Part shown: positions 25,365-33,553 of the stretch, piece by piece
How the letters are laid out: every line of letters starts with the position of its first letter
How positions within the stretch are numbered: position 1 is the first letter of the stretch
Source of the DNA: Phycisphaerae bacterium
GTDB lineage: Bacteria; Planctomycetota; Phycisphaerae; UBA1845
Length of the DNA: 33,576 bases
Direction of reading: 5' to 3'
NCBI GenBank assembly: GCA_020056715.1
Contig: JAGVHG010000070.1
Location: forward strand, 1 to 33,576
Notes under the pieces: model-generated
Seen by the model: only the letters and a program-made list of their open reading frames with translations
What the model was told of the DNA's origin: nothing
The model's database searches: none
Program-made: the position numbers and the translations under genes

Positions 25365-26375
25365 ATGACTGAGGATTTTGTCATCGGGCCGAAGTTGGGC
25401 GAGCTGGTCGAGCGCGTCGTCGCCAGCTACCACGCGGATGCGCGCACGCAGCACATCGACCGCGTCTACCTGCCCTCGCGGTCCGAAATCATCCAACTCG
25501 TCCGTGATCTGCTCGAATTGCTTTTTCCGGGCTTCATCGGCCGTCAGCGATTGACGCGGCACAACGTCGCTTTCCACGTCGGCGACCTGCTGCCGCGGAT
25601 CGGTGAGGCCGCGTTCAGACAGATTTACATGTGCCTCTGCTACGTCGATGAGGTCGCCCACCCGGAGAGCCTCCACGAACGACCTTCCGACAAACGAGCG
25701 CGCGAAGTCGCCCTGGTGTTTCTGGAGGGGATTCCGGCGATCCGCGCGAAACTCGCCGGCGACGTGCAGGCCGCTTACGACGGCGACCCCGCCGCACTCA
25801 ACCTCGACGAGGTGATCCTCGCGTATCCGGGGCTTCTCGCCATCAGCGTCCAGCGACTCGCCCATACCTTGTACGATCTCGAAGTGCCGTTGATGCCGCG
25901 GATCATGTCCGAATGGGCACACGCCCAGACGGGCATCGACATCCACCCCGGGGCCCGCATCGGACGAAATTTCTTCATCGACCACGGCACGGGCGTAGTC
26001 ATCGGCGAGACCACCGACATCGGCGATAATGTGAAGATCTATCAAGGCGTGACGCTCGGCGCGTTATCCTTCCCCAAGGACGAACGAGGCCGGGTGATCC
26101 GCAAGGCCAAACGCCATCCAACGGTCAAGGACAACGTGACCCTTTATGCCAACGCGATCGTCCTGGGCGGTGACACCGTGATCGGCGAGAACTCGGTGAT
26201 CGGCGGCTCGGTCTTCGTGACCACCACTGTCCCGCCGAACTCTGTAGTCACCTTCAAACCGCCCGAACTTCGCCTCAAGACGAAGGGCGAAACAGATGGT
26301 CGGGCCAAACCAGCCCCGCCGCCCCAACCACAATCCACCCCCGATTACGACTCTATGCCCGATTACGCGATTTAG
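25365..26375 (+). CDS. cysE: Serine O-acetyltransferase
   Basis: Catalyses L-serine + acetyl-CoA to O-acetylserine, the first step of cysteine synthesis; cytoplasmic. Of 336 residues, about 1-180 form the helical SATase N-terminal region and about 185-300 the left-handed beta-helix of hexapeptide repeats (HPGARIG, IDHGTGVVIGE, IGDNVKIYQGVTLGA, VIGENSVIGGSV). The catalytic His is in IDIHPGA or the nearby IDHGTG segment, as in CysE. The C-terminus is a Pro-rich flexible tail ending PDYAI. A terminal Ile after a flexible linker is the element that inserts into the CysK active site in the cysteine synthase complex, and plant SATs end in a similar DYVI. GGAG seven bases before the ATG supports the start. 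The longer N-terminal region is like the EpsC/CysE forms of other phyla. No cysK lies in the window. Confidence 0.95.
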   Translation: MTEDFVIGPKLGELVERVVASYHADARTQHIDRVYLPSRSEIIQLVRDLLELLFPGFIGRQRLTRHNVAFHVGDLLPRIGEAAFRQIYMCLCYVDEVAHPESLHERPSDKRAREVALVFLEGIPAIRAKLAGDVQAAYDGDPAALNLDEVILAYPGLLAISVQRLAHTLYDLEVPLMPRIMSEWAHAQTGIDIHPGARIGRNFFIDHGTGVVIGETTDIGDNVKIYQGVTLGALSFPKDERGRVIRKAKRHPTVKDNVTLYANAIVLGGDTVIGENSVIGGSVFVTTTVPPNSVVTFKPPELRLKTKGETDGRAKPAPPPQPQSTPDYDSMPDYAI

Positions 26376-26476
26376 TTGGTTGAATGTACTACACCGCGCG
26401 TCAGAGCACTCCGCCGGAGGTGGACAAGCCTGGTGACACGTTTTTTCGAGGGTGTGCGGGATTCGAAGGGACGTGT

Positions 26477-26496
26477 CCGTAGGCTGGCGCCTACGG
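26477..26496. repeat. Short palindromic hairpin (CCGTAGGC-TGGC-GCCTACGG)
   Basis: A perfect 8-bp stem with a 4-base loop. A related smaller palindrome built on the same CCTACGG word is at 27030-27044, inside the transposase remnant. It lies upstream of the HTH gene and argues against starting that gene at 26452, because the extended frame would translate the hairpin. Confidence 0.7.
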
Positions 26497-26544
26497 CTTA
26501 GATGGGATATTGCCAGACAATTCCCCGGCGGGCATCATATCGCC

Positions 26545-27288
26545 GTGCGGAAAGTAACGGCCATTATTAAGGCCCGTGCCAAGGAGTCGATCGGGGCGCG
26601 GGTTCGTCGCCTGCGCGAGGAGCAGGGCGTCACCCAGGCCACCTTGGCCGCGACGGCCGGGGTCAATCAAGGGTACATCTCCGAAATCGAGCGCGACCTG
26701 GTGGAACCTCGTCGGCGAACGCTCGCCGCCCTGTCCGCCGCCCTCAACATGCCCAAGGGTGTTCTCATCGGAGGCGGAGTCGAGCACGATTCGCCACTTG
26801 GGCCGATGAATAACCTCGTCGGGAATATGCGCCTTGCGGCATCGCTCGCGGTCTTTCGACCAGGCCTCCGGCAGAAACAGATCGCCAGCCTGCGTACAGT
26901 TGAACGGGTTGGTAGGATGATTGTCGCTGTACAGCAAGTGCTGTCCGACCACACAGTTGCCCACTTTGCCGGTCTCCCCGCACCACTGTCGGGCCACGCC
27001 CGGCGTCATCCGCCCTTGTTTGGCATGTCCGTCCGCCTACGGCGGATCGATTACGCCGATCGCCCGGACGCATCCATGTCGGTCCATCACCAAACGTTGA
27101 AGATGATCGCTCGCCGCCTCGTGGTCCCAATCCAGGGAAGACAAAAACTCCAGCAGCGTACGCACCGCCGCGTCGAGCTGGCGATTGACCAAAATGAAGG
27201 GGGAGGAAATGTTAAGGCAGGGCGAAGATTCCATGAAATCCCCGTGTTTCCCATGAGTTCGGTGGCTTTGTCGCGTAAACGATGCTAG
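26545..27288 (+). pseudogene. XRE-family HTH regulator, C-terminus replaced by antisense of a transposase remnant
   Basis: The open frame encodes 247 residues but only the first 80 or so look like a native protein: an XRE/Cro-C1-type HTH with IGARVRRLREEQGVT (about 15-30), TQATLAATAGVNQGYISEIE (about 30-49) and ALSAALNMPKGVLI. From about 26780 onward the opposite strand encodes a recognisable IS701-like transposase segment, and this frame simply runs through its antisense. The original 3' end of the regulator therefore seems lost, or the gene was always short and its stop was removed by the insertion. A small HTH protein could still be made and bind DNA. The start is uncertain: GTG 26545 is used; ATG 26452 is too far upstream and crosses a repeat. 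Function unknown; truncation is inferred. Confidence 0.6.
26776..27234 (-). pseudogene. Decayed IS701-like (DDE) transposase fragment
   Basis: Two minus-strand frames together match an IS701-family transposase N-terminal half. The first (27234-27037) has VRTLLEFLSSLDWDHEAA and IGVID, where the DETSF motif would begin, then a stop. The second (27009 to about 26776) has TPGVARQWCGETGKVGNC, FLPEAWSKDRERC and VIHRPKWRIVLD. The frames are separated by a shift and a premature TAG at a small CCGCC-TAC-GGCGG palindrome. The first catalytic Asp is just retained before the shift; the rest of the DDE domain is absent. No terminal inverted repeats or target duplications were found. At the left edge it abuts the HTH gene. 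It cannot be active. Confidence 0.72.
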
Positions 27289-27308
27289 GCTTCGCTATCG
27301 AAGGGGCC

Positions 27309-27350
27309 GGGTCAGCACCATCCTCCGTGAAGGATGGCGCGAGGGTCAGC
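27309..27350 (+). promoter_or_regulatory. Candidate regulatory site upstream of the response regulator
   Basis: The 8-bp direct repeat GGGTCAGC (27309-27316 and 27343-27350) flanks a hairpin CCATCCT-ccgtga-AGGATGG (27318-27337). It ends five bases before the response regulator ATG. It could be an autoregulatory operator or an RNA hairpin in the leader; this is based on pattern only. Confidence 0.3.
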
Positions 27351-27355
27351 CGATA

Positions 27356-28063
27356 ATGGCCACGGGCAAATCCATTCTTATCGTCGAGGACGAAGCGGAC
27401 CTCGCGGACTTGTTGCGCTTCAACCTCTCCAAGGAAGGCTACGTTTGCCGCTGCGTGTACGACGGCATCGCGGCGTTGGCCGAAGTGCGCCGCGAAGCGC
27501 CGGACCTGGTGATCCTCGATCGGATGCTGCCCGGCATGTCGGGTGAACAAGTGATGGAACAAGTCAGAAGGAATCCGCAAACGACGGCCATACCGATTCT
27601 GATGCTGACCGCCAAGGCTGAGGAGTCCGACCAACTCGTCGGGTTCGCCCTGGGGGCGAGCGACTACGTCACCAAGCCTTTTTCGATGAAGGTTTTGCTT
27701 GCTCGCGTCGCAGCCGCTCTCCGCCGGGAGGAATCTTCCGCGGCGCAAACGCAGCCGCTGACCATGGGGCCAATCACACTGGACCCGGAGCGGTATCAAG
27801 TATCTGTCGATGGGGCCGCTGTGACCCTGACGATGACGGAATTTCGGATCCTCAAGACCCTGATGTCGGCCGGCGGACGGGTGCTCGACCGGTCGCGTTT
27901 GATAGATGCCGTGCTCGGACCGATGGTGGCCGTCACTGACCGAACCATCGACGTACATATCGCTTCGTTGAGGAAAAAGCTCGGAACCGGGGCGGCGTGG
28001 GTTCAGACCGTTCGAGGCGTCGGGTACACCTTCCGCGAACCCCAACCCGGTATGGATCAATAA
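27356..28063 (+). CDS. OmpR/PhoB-family response regulator
   Basis: 235-residue DNA-binding response regulator. The receiver domain (1-125) has acidic pair Glu11-Asp12, phosphoacceptor Asp55 in LVILDRMLPG, Thr85 in MLTAK and Lys107 in VTKPF, all the conserved switch residues. A winged-helix Trans_reg_C domain (about 135-230) carries LTMTEFRILKTLM, RTIDVHIASLRKKLG and VRGVGYTF. Length and sequence fit the PhoB/PhoP type. The ATG has only a weak purine stretch upstream. The downstream PhoR-like kinase begins 9 bp after its stop, so they form an operon and should be cognate. Control of phosphate starvation genes is the common role for PhoB but there is no pst or phoU gene here to confirm it. Confidence 0.95.
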   Translation: MATGKSILIVEDEADLADLLRFNLSKEGYVCRCVYDGIAALAEVRREAPDLVILDRMLPGMSGEQVMEQVRRNPQTTAIPILMLTAKAEESDQLVGFALGASDYVTKPFSMKVLLARVAAALRREESSAAQTQPLTMGPITLDPERYQVSVDGAAVTLTMTEFRILKTLMSAGGRVLDRSRLIDAVLGPMVAVTDRTIDVHIASLRKKLGTGAAWVQTVRGVGYTFREPQPGMDQ

Positions 28064-28072
28064 ACCAGTACG

Positions 28073-29578
28073 ATGAGAGCGGGTCGGTTCTTCTGGAAGC
28101 TGTTCGTCGGCCATGCCGCTTTAGTGGCGCTGGTGCTCGGTGCGTGCTTGTGGCTGGTTGTTGCCCGCTTTGATCGGATTCACGGCCAAGAGCTTACCGC
28201 CGATCTTCGTCGCCTGGTTTGGACGATTGGGCTGATTGGTCTGGTTGGTGCGTTTGCTCTCGCTCTCGGGCTGTCGGTCCTTTGGAGCGGGCGCATTTTT
28301 CGACTGACGGCCACGGCGCATCGCCTGGCGCGGGGCGACCTGTCGGTGCCGATTGATGCCGACGGGTCAGACGAAGTCGCGCTGCTCGCCCGCTCGTTGG
28401 AGCGCATGCGTGACCGGCTCCGGCGGCAGCTCCTCACCAATGAGCGTCAAGGCCGGACGTTGGAGTCGCTGCTTGCACAGCTTCACGAAGGCGTTGTGGT
28501 GTCCGATCCGGACGGGCGCATCGTGCTGATGAACCCCGCCGCCGTTCGCTTTCTCGGCCTGTCTATACACGGAGGCTCGATCCTCGCGGCGCTTTCCGGC
28601 GGGCGTGTGGAAGATCACATCCGAAATCCCAGCTTGCGAGGGATGTTGCTTTCCGACGCGATTGCGGTGGGAGGCGACGATGAGAAACGATTGGATATCC
28701 AGACCGATGATGGCGTTCTGTCCATTCTCGCCCGGGCCTCGGGAATCGCGCTTCCGGCGCCCGGCGATGGCGTTCCGCCCAGCGAGCCATCGGGCCATTC
28801 GGTCACGGGTCGGCTGCTGGTCCTTGCCGACATTACGGAACTGACGCGAGCCATGCAGGTGCGGAGCGATTTCGTCGCCAATGCCTCACACGAGCTACGT
28901 ACGCCCATCTCCGCCATTCGCGCCGCGGTGGACACGGTCCTCAAGATCGACGTCGCCAAAGACGCGGAGGATGCGAAGCGATTCTTGGGTGTCATCGCTC
29001 GGCACACGTCGCGATTGGAGGCTTTGGTCGGCGATCTGCTCGATTTATCGCGTTTGGAGAACCCCAGCGCGACGTTTCAGCCGGAGATTTTGCGCCTGCA
29101 ACGCTTGTGCGATGAACTTCACGACCGCTGGATCGGCGAGATTGACGGAAAGATGCTTCGCTGGCGATGCGACATCGGCGATGATTGCCCCAACGTCTTC
29201 GCCAATCCCTATCTCCTCACGCTTGTTCTCGATAATTTGGTGGACAACGCCGTTAAGTTTACGGATCACGGCGGGCAGATCGGCGTGGGCTGCCGTTGCG
29301 AAGGGGCAGCCGTCGAAATCGAAGTGTTCGATACCGGCTGCGGCATCGCCACTCACGAACATCAACGGGTGTTCGAACGATTCTATCAAGTCGAAGCGGC
29401 ACGATCCGCTACCGGTCACTCCGCTGCCCGACCACGGGGAACAGGATTGGGATTGTCCATCATTAAGCACGCGGTAGCGGCCATGGGCGGGTCGGTCCAC
29501 TTGGACAGTGCACTGGGCCGTGGCACTCGCGTGACTGTGCGGATTCCCTACCCACAACATTCCGTAACCAAGACTTAG
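28073..29578 (+). CDS. PhoR-like sensor histidine kinase
   Basis: 501-residue membrane kinase, the probable partner of the response regulator immediately upstream. It has two TM helices (about 12-32 and 48-70) separated by only about 15 residues, so there is almost no extracytoplasmic sensor. A HAMP domain (about 72-125), a PAS domain (about 135-250; EGVVVSDPDGRIVLMNPAA), HisKA with SHELRTP (His273) and HATPase_c with LDNLVDNAVKF, DTGCGI and GTGLGL follow. This short-loop, HAMP-PAS arrangement is like PhoR, which senses through other membrane proteins such as the Pst transporter. The PAS segment is interrupted by a low-similarity loop near residues 215-245. The ATG lies 9 bp after the regulator stop; no strong Shine-Dalgarno is seen, so translation may depend on the upstream gene. 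Confidence 0.94.
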   Translation: MRAGRFFWKLFVGHAALVALVLGACLWLVVARFDRIHGQELTADLRRLVWTIGLIGLVGAFALALGLSVLWSGRIFRLTATAHRLARGDLSVPIDADGSDEVALLARSLERMRDRLRRQLLTNERQGRTLESLLAQLHEGVVVSDPDGRIVLMNPAAVRFLGLSIHGGSILAALSGGRVEDHIRNPSLRGMLLSDAIAVGGDDEKRLDIQTDDGVLSILARASGIALPAPGDGVPPSEPSGHSVTGRLLVLADITELTRAMQVRSDFVANASHELRTPISAIRAAVDTVLKIDVAKDAEDAKRFLGVIARHTSRLEALVGDLLDLSRLENPSATFQPEILRLQRLCDELHDRWIGEIDGKMLRWRCDIGDDCPNVFANPYLLTLVLDNLVDNAVKFTDHGGQIGVGCRCEGAAVEIEVFDTGCGIATHEHQRVFERFYQVEAARSATGHSAARPRGTGLGLSIIKHAVAAMGGSVHLDSALGRGTRVTVRIPYPQHSVTKT

Positions 29579-29722
29579 CCGCGATTTAGCGCAAAACTCA
29601 CGTCGCTCCCAAACCAGCTTAACGGGCGGAGGTGATCCTCTGCGCCCATTGAAGGACGGCGGTCGTGTGAACCGAGTCGACGAAATGGAAATGGGCTTCG
29701 GAACATTTGAGGAGTAAACGGG

Positions 29723-30859
29723 ATGAATGGTCGGAATCGTAGGAATGGTTTTACGTTGATTGAGTTGATGGTCGTGATCGCGATCATCGCGCTACTGGTC
29801 GCGATCCTACTACCCTCCCTCTCTCATGCGAGGGAAGCGGCCAAAGGGGCGGCATGTTCCTCGCACTTGCGGACTTTCTCGTCGGCCTTTGAGATCTACG
29901 CCGCCCAGGACCACCGCCAAGCGCGGTCCAGCGGGGCCTTCGACCATCGACGAGACGGGGACGTACGCACCGTGGGTTGGGTCGCCGACGTGATCAACCT
30001 GAAGGTCGGGTCGCCGGGGCAGATGCTATGCCCCACGAACCGCTGGAAAATAAATGAAAAAGTGGCGGATTACACCGCCGCCGCTACCACGGGGACGGAC
30101 AACCCGCTCCGCTGGGCGGCAAACGGCGGCGCAGCGTTGGTACCCATCATCGACCCAACCTCGGCCAAGGAGGATGCCGCGGATTTCTGGGCTAAAGGGT
30201 ATAACACCAACTATGCCACGACGTGGCACTTCTCCCGCGGCGATCCGACCGCAACCGACGGGTACGGCTCCAACGGCGACGCGTCGGACCCCAGCAAGTG
30301 TCCGCGCGACGGCGACGGACCGTTGAACGACAGTCATCTGTCTAATACGCCGATTTCCATCGATCGCATCGCGGTGATGGGCGACGCGCGGGCGGGGGAC
30401 GCCACCGACAGCGAGGTGACCCAAGCCTATGCGGATACCATCAATACCTTCGCCGACAAGCAGGTGATCCAGACGGGCGATTTTACGGTGGAGTCTTTTA
30501 CGGACGGGATGAGCGTCGATTACAGCGCCGTAACCGCCGACGCCGGTCGCAAAGGGCATGAATTCAACGACATCGCCCCGCTACACAATCCCAAGAAAGG
30601 CGAGGCGGTCGGCGGGTACGCCAATATCCTGTTTGCCGATGGGCACGTCGCCAAGGTCTACGACACCGGTGGGCAACTGGGTTATTACGGCGACCCGGCA
30701 AATCCTCAAAACGACGTGCCCGACGGATTCCTCGGTCCTTACAAGACGACGGGAACAACATTCGAGATCAACAAGACTGCATTCGATGAGGTTCGCGGCA
30801 CGATGTGGTACGGTCGGCTCCGTCCGAAAGCGATGCCCGGCGGCGGAAGTAACGAATAA
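29723..30859 (+). CDS. Prepilin-type N-terminal methylation domain protein (planctomycete type II pseudopilin-like)
   Basis: 378-residue protein with a class III prepilin leader: [20 protein letters not shown], cleaved after Gly9 with Phe10 methylated and Glu at +5, followed by the hydrophobic helix [16 protein letters not shown] and AREAAK. The rest is a large globular domain. Near the end, [22 protein letters not shown] matches the H-X9-DG type signature of planctomycete-rich prepilin-like proteins that occur in many copies per genome. It should be processed by a PilD-like peptidase and held in the inner membrane or assembled in a pseudopilus; its cargo or role is unknown. GAGGAG about nine bases before the ATG supports the start. 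The gene stands alone, with 144 bp upstream and a hairpin downstream. Confidence 0.93.
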   Translation: MNGRNRRNGFTLIELMVVIAIIALLVAILLPSLSHAREAAKGAACSSHLRTFSSAFEIYAAQDHRQARSSGAFDHRRDGDVRTVGWVADVINLKVGSPGQMLCPTNRWKINEKVADYTAAATTGTDNPLRWAANGGAALVPIIDPTSAKEDAADFWAKGYNTNYATTWHFSRGDPTATDGYGSNGDASDPSKCPRDGDGPLNDSHLSNTPISIDRIAVMGDARAGDATDSEVTQAYADTINTFADKQVIQTGDFTVESFTDGMSVDYSAVTADAGRKGHEFNDIAPLHNPKKGEAVGGYANILFADGHVAKVYDTGGQLGYYGDPANPQNDVPDGFLGPYKTTGTTFEINKTAFDEVRGTMWYGRLRPKAMPGGGSNE

Positions 30860-30889
30860 TCACTCTCGTCATAGATCAGTCGCCTAACA

Positions 30890-30923
30890 GGCCCAGGCCA
30901 ATCGAGGAGGGATGGCCTGGGCC
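30890..30923. terminator. Strong hairpin downstream of the prepilin gene
   Basis: A perfect 11-bp stem, GGCCCAGGCCA (30890-30900) and TGGCCTGGGCC (30913-30923), with a 12-base loop, 30 bases after the prepilin stop codon. No T tract follows, so it would be a non-canonical terminator or a 3'-end stabiliser. A second small hairpin, CCCCAAC/GTTGGGG, is at 31009-31032. Confidence 0.55.
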
Positions 30924-31056
30924 GTGACCTGCGCGAAGTTTATCTGGATTTTGGCGGCACCCAACTTGCGACGATCGCCGCGAACTCCTACGATTCGTGC
31001 GTCATTAGCCCCAACACCCTTGAACGTTGGGGTGAACTTATTACCGGTAAACGCGT

Positions 31057-31845
31057 ATGGGCGGTGTGTTGGACGGCAAGCGGGCGTTGGTTTGCGGTAG
31101 CTCGCAGGGGATCGGGCGAGCTTGCGCGATCGAGTTGGCGCGGCTTGGGTCCGCTGTGACCGTTGTGGCGCGGGACGAGTCGGCCTTACGAAAGGTTGTC
31201 GGTGAGTTATCCGGTGTCGGCGGGCGCGACCACCGGTCCATCGCCGCCGACTTCGCTGATCCACCCGCCCTCCAGGCCAAAGTCGCCGCCCACCTCAAGG
31301 AGGTCGGGGCGATTCATATTTTGATCAATAACACCGGCGGACCGCCTCACGGGGCGCTCACCGAAGCCAAACCCGAACAATTCTTACAGGCGATTTCCAA
31401 TCATATTGTATGCAACCAACTGTTGGTGCAGACCCTGCTTCCCGGCATGAAGTCCGTCGGGTACGGGCGGATCGTGAACATCATCTCCACTTCGGTGGTC
31501 GCACCGATCAAGGGACTCGGGGTGTCGAACACGACTCGAGGTGCAGTCGCCAACTGGGGGCGGACCCTGGCCGGTGAACTGGCCCCGTTCGGCATCACGG
31601 TGAACAATATCCTTCCCGGATATACCGCGACCGCTCGTTTGCAGTCGCTCTTCCAGGCGAAAGCGGAGAAGGCCGGGACCAGTGCCAAGGAAATCGAGCG
31701 GCAGACCATCGCGCTGATTCCCATGGGGCGACTGGCCGGGCCGGAGGAAATTGCGGCTGTTGTGGGGTTCCTGGCGTCGCCCGGGGCGTCGTATCTGACG
31801 GGGGTGAATCTGCCCGTGGACGGCGGTCGGACGGCAGTGCAATGA
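31057..31845 (+). CDS. Atypical short-chain dehydrogenase/reductase (BKR-like, non-canonical catalytic site)
   Basis: 262-residue Rossmann-fold protein of the SDR superfamily, cytoplasmic. The nucleotide-binding motif is CGSSQGIG (residues 14-21, in place of TGxxxGIG) and the NNAG motif is NNTGG. The usual YxxxK is absent: the aligned segment reads SNTTR (in GLGVSNTTRGAVANW), so Tyr is Ser and Lys is Arg, while an upstream ISTS keeps a Ser. This matches the 'BKR-like SDR' subgroup (cd05344-type) described as lacking the standard catalytic tetrad. The end VNLPVDGGRT is typical of SDRs. It lies 89 bp upstream of an aldehyde dehydrogenase and probably belongs to the same degradation cluster. There is no Shine-Dalgarno before the ATG; a perfect TTACCGGTAA palindrome occupies that position. 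The chemistry is unknown and it may not be a ketoreductase. Confidence 0.9.
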   Translation: MGGVLDGKRALVCGSSQGIGRACAIELARLGSAVTVVARDESALRKVVGELSGVGGRDHRSIAADFADPPALQAKVAAHLKEVGAIHILINNTGGPPHGALTEAKPEQFLQAISNHIVCNQLLVQTLLPGMKSVGYGRIVNIISTSVVAPIKGLGVSNTTRGAVANWGRTLAGELAPFGITVNNILPGYTATARLQSLFQAKAEKAGTSAKEIERQTIALIPMGRLAGPEEIAAVVGFLASPGASYLTGVNLPVDGGRTAVQ

Positions 31846-31925
31846 GAATGCGGAATGGCGAATGCTGAATTGCGAATGTCGAATGGTTCCGAACTCCCGT
31901 TGATCATTCGCCATTCGCCATTGAG
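31846..31925. repeat. Palindromic repeat of GAATGGCGAATG words
   Basis: The left part (31846-31886) has five imperfect GAATGxxGAATT/G-like words; the right arm (31905-31925) contains the complementary CATTCGCCATTCGCCATTG. It starts at the SDR stop codon and ends ten bases before the aldehyde dehydrogenase ATG, so it occupies the whole intergenic region including the usual Shine-Dalgarno site. Confidence 0.8.
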
Positions 31926-31934
31926 TTAACAATC

Positions 31935-33446
31935 ATGGGCGAAGGCAAACTCAAGAACTACATCGCCGGTCGGCTCGTTGAACCGGTGGGCGGGCAGTAC
32001 CTAGACGACATCGACCCCGCGACGGGTGAGGTCTATTGCCACGTCCCTGACAGTGACGAGCGCGATGTCGAGCAGGCCGTCGTAGCGGCGGAGGCTGCTT
32101 TTCCAATCTGGTCGCACACCCCGACTGCGAATCGCTCACAGATCCTTCTGAAGATCGCGGATTTGATCGATGCGAATGTCGAACGCCTGGCGCGAGCGGA
32201 ATGCATTGACACGGGCAAACCGCTCAGTGCTGCCCGCGCGTCGGACATTCCGCGAGCGGCGACGAATTTTCGTTTTTTCGCCACGGCCATCCTCCATTTC
32301 CATTCCGAATCGCACGCGATGGATGATGTGGCCGTTAATTACACCTTGCGACAGCCGCGCGGGGTCTGCGGATTGATTACTCCCTGGAACTTTCCGTTGC
32401 ATTTGTTGACCTGGAAGACCGCCCCGGCGCTCGCCTGCGGTAACACCGTCGTCGCCAAACCGTCCGAGATCACGCCCATGACGGCCTACCTGCTGTCTAC
32501 GCTGTGCCAGGAAGCGGGACTGCCGGCGGGCGTGCTCAACATCGTCCACGGACGCGGGCCGAAGGCGGGAGAGGCCATCGTGCGCCATCCCAAGGTCACC
32601 ACCATCTCCTTTACGGGAGGCACGGTCACTGGAGCGGCCATTGCCAAGATAGCCTCGCCGCTGCTCAAAAAACACTCCCTGGAGCTAGGCGGCAAGAACC
32701 CCAACATCATCTTCGCCGACGCCGACATGGACGAAGTCGTGCGGGAGAGTCTTCGCGCGTCGTTCTTCAATCAAGGACAGGTGTGCCTCGCCGGCTCGCG
32801 GGTGTTCGTGGAGAAATCGGTTTATTCGACGTTCATCGAGCGCTTCGTATCCGCCGCCAAGAAGCTCACCGTCGGCGATCCACTGGAGCCGGGCACCGAT
32901 CAAGGGGCCTTGGCGTCCAAGGCACAGCTCGACAAAATGTTGTACTACATTCAACTCGCCCGCGATGAAGGCGGGCAAATTCGCTGCGGTGGCGGACCGC
33001 CTGCTTCGCTTCCCCCGCGATGCAAAAACGGTTACTTCGTTTCGCCTACGGTGATCACCGACTTGACCGTGGACTGTCGAGTGAACCGGGAAGAGATCTT
33101 CGGCCCCGTGGTCACCATCATGCCTTTTACGACGGAGGAGGAAGTGATCGGCCACGCCAACGCCACCGAGTATGGTTTGTCGGCGTCGGTCTGGACGAAA
33201 GACGTGGGTCGAGCTCTTCGTCTCGCAGGGCGGATCAATTCCGGCACGGTTTGGGTGAATTGCTGGCTGGTTCGAGACTTGCGAGTTCCGTTCGGAGGAA
33301 TGAAGAGCAGCGGCGTCGGTCGCGAAGGCGGCGAAGAGGCCCTGCGCTTCTTCACTGAACCGAAAAACGTCTGCATCAAGGTAACGCCTGCGATTCCGCC
33401 GAATGACCCTCGATCGGATAACAAGAGGCAAAAGAAAGCATCATAG
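31935..33446 (+). CDS. Aldehyde dehydrogenase, 2-aminomuconate/2-hydroxymuconate semialdehyde type
   Basis: 503-residue NAD(P)-dependent aldehyde dehydrogenase, cytoplasmic. Catalytic residues are Asn152 (PWNFP), Glu250 (LELGGKNP) and nucleophile Cys284 (GQVCLAG), with the spacing of ALDH2. The C-terminal signature [19 protein letters not shown] with RDLR is characteristic of the 2-aminomuconate 6-semialdehyde and 2-hydroxymuconate semialdehyde dehydrogenases (the ALDH8-like branch). Such enzymes oxidise the ring-cleavage semialdehyde in kynurenine or catechol meta-cleavage pathways. Together with the atypical SDR upstream and another gene starting 107 bp downstream, it suggests the edge of an aromatic catabolic cluster. 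The substrate branch is an inference from the signature. The start is the first Met after the repeat; there is no clear Shine-Dalgarno. A basic Lys/Arg tail ends the protein. Confidence 0.93.
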   Translation: MGEGKLKNYIAGRLVEPVGGQYLDDIDPATGEVYCHVPDSDERDVEQAVVAAEAAFPIWSHTPTANRSQILLKIADLIDANVERLARAECIDTGKPLSAARASDIPRAATNFRFFATAILHFHSESHAMDDVAVNYTLRQPRGVCGLITPWNFPLHLLTWKTAPALACGNTVVAKPSEITPMTAYLLSTLCQEAGLPAGVLNIVHGRGPKAGEAIVRHPKVTTISFTGGTVTGAAIAKIASPLLKKHSLELGGKNPNIIFADADMDEVVRESLRASFFNQGQVCLAGSRVFVEKSVYSTFIERFVSAAKKLTVGDPLEPGTDQGALASKAQLDKMLYYIQLARDEGGQIRCGGGPPASLPPRCKNGYFVSPTVITDLTVDCRVNREEIFGPVVTIMPFTTEEEVIGHANATEYGLSASVWTKDVGRALRLAGRINSGTVWVNCWLVRDLRVPFGGMKSSGVGREGGEEALRFFTEPKNVCIKVTPAIPPNDPRSDNKRQKKAS

Positions 33447-33529
33447 TCCCCGTGCTCCGAAGCCGGTGGGCACTTATCACTACAGCGCTGTTTTGGCTCA
33501 AGCTAAAGCGGTGATCGCGCCGATGTCAT

Positions 33530-33547
33530 CCTCCAATAGAATGGAGG
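33530..33547 (+). promoter_or_regulatory. Hairpin covering the Shine-Dalgarno of the next gene
   Basis: CCTCCA (33530-33535) pairs perfectly with TGGAGG (33542-33547) around ATAGAA. The right arm is the Shine-Dalgarno of the gene that starts at 33554, so this fold would block ribosome binding. A 6-bp stem may be weak. Confidence 0.4.
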
Positions 33548-33553
33548 TGTTGT

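Noticed and set aside
26452-26544. N-terminal extension of the HTH gene
   Set aside because: It would translate the CCGTAGGC hairpin, lacks a ribosome-binding site and has no similarity to the XRE domain start.
27212-28114. 300-codon minus-strand frame opposite the response regulator
   Set aside because: Antisense shadow of a clear receiver/winged-helix gene; composition is atypical and no domain is visible.
30912-31100. 62-codon frame between the prepilin and SDR genes
   Set aside because: It begins within a perfect hairpin, has no ribosome-binding site and ends inside the SDR gene in another frame.
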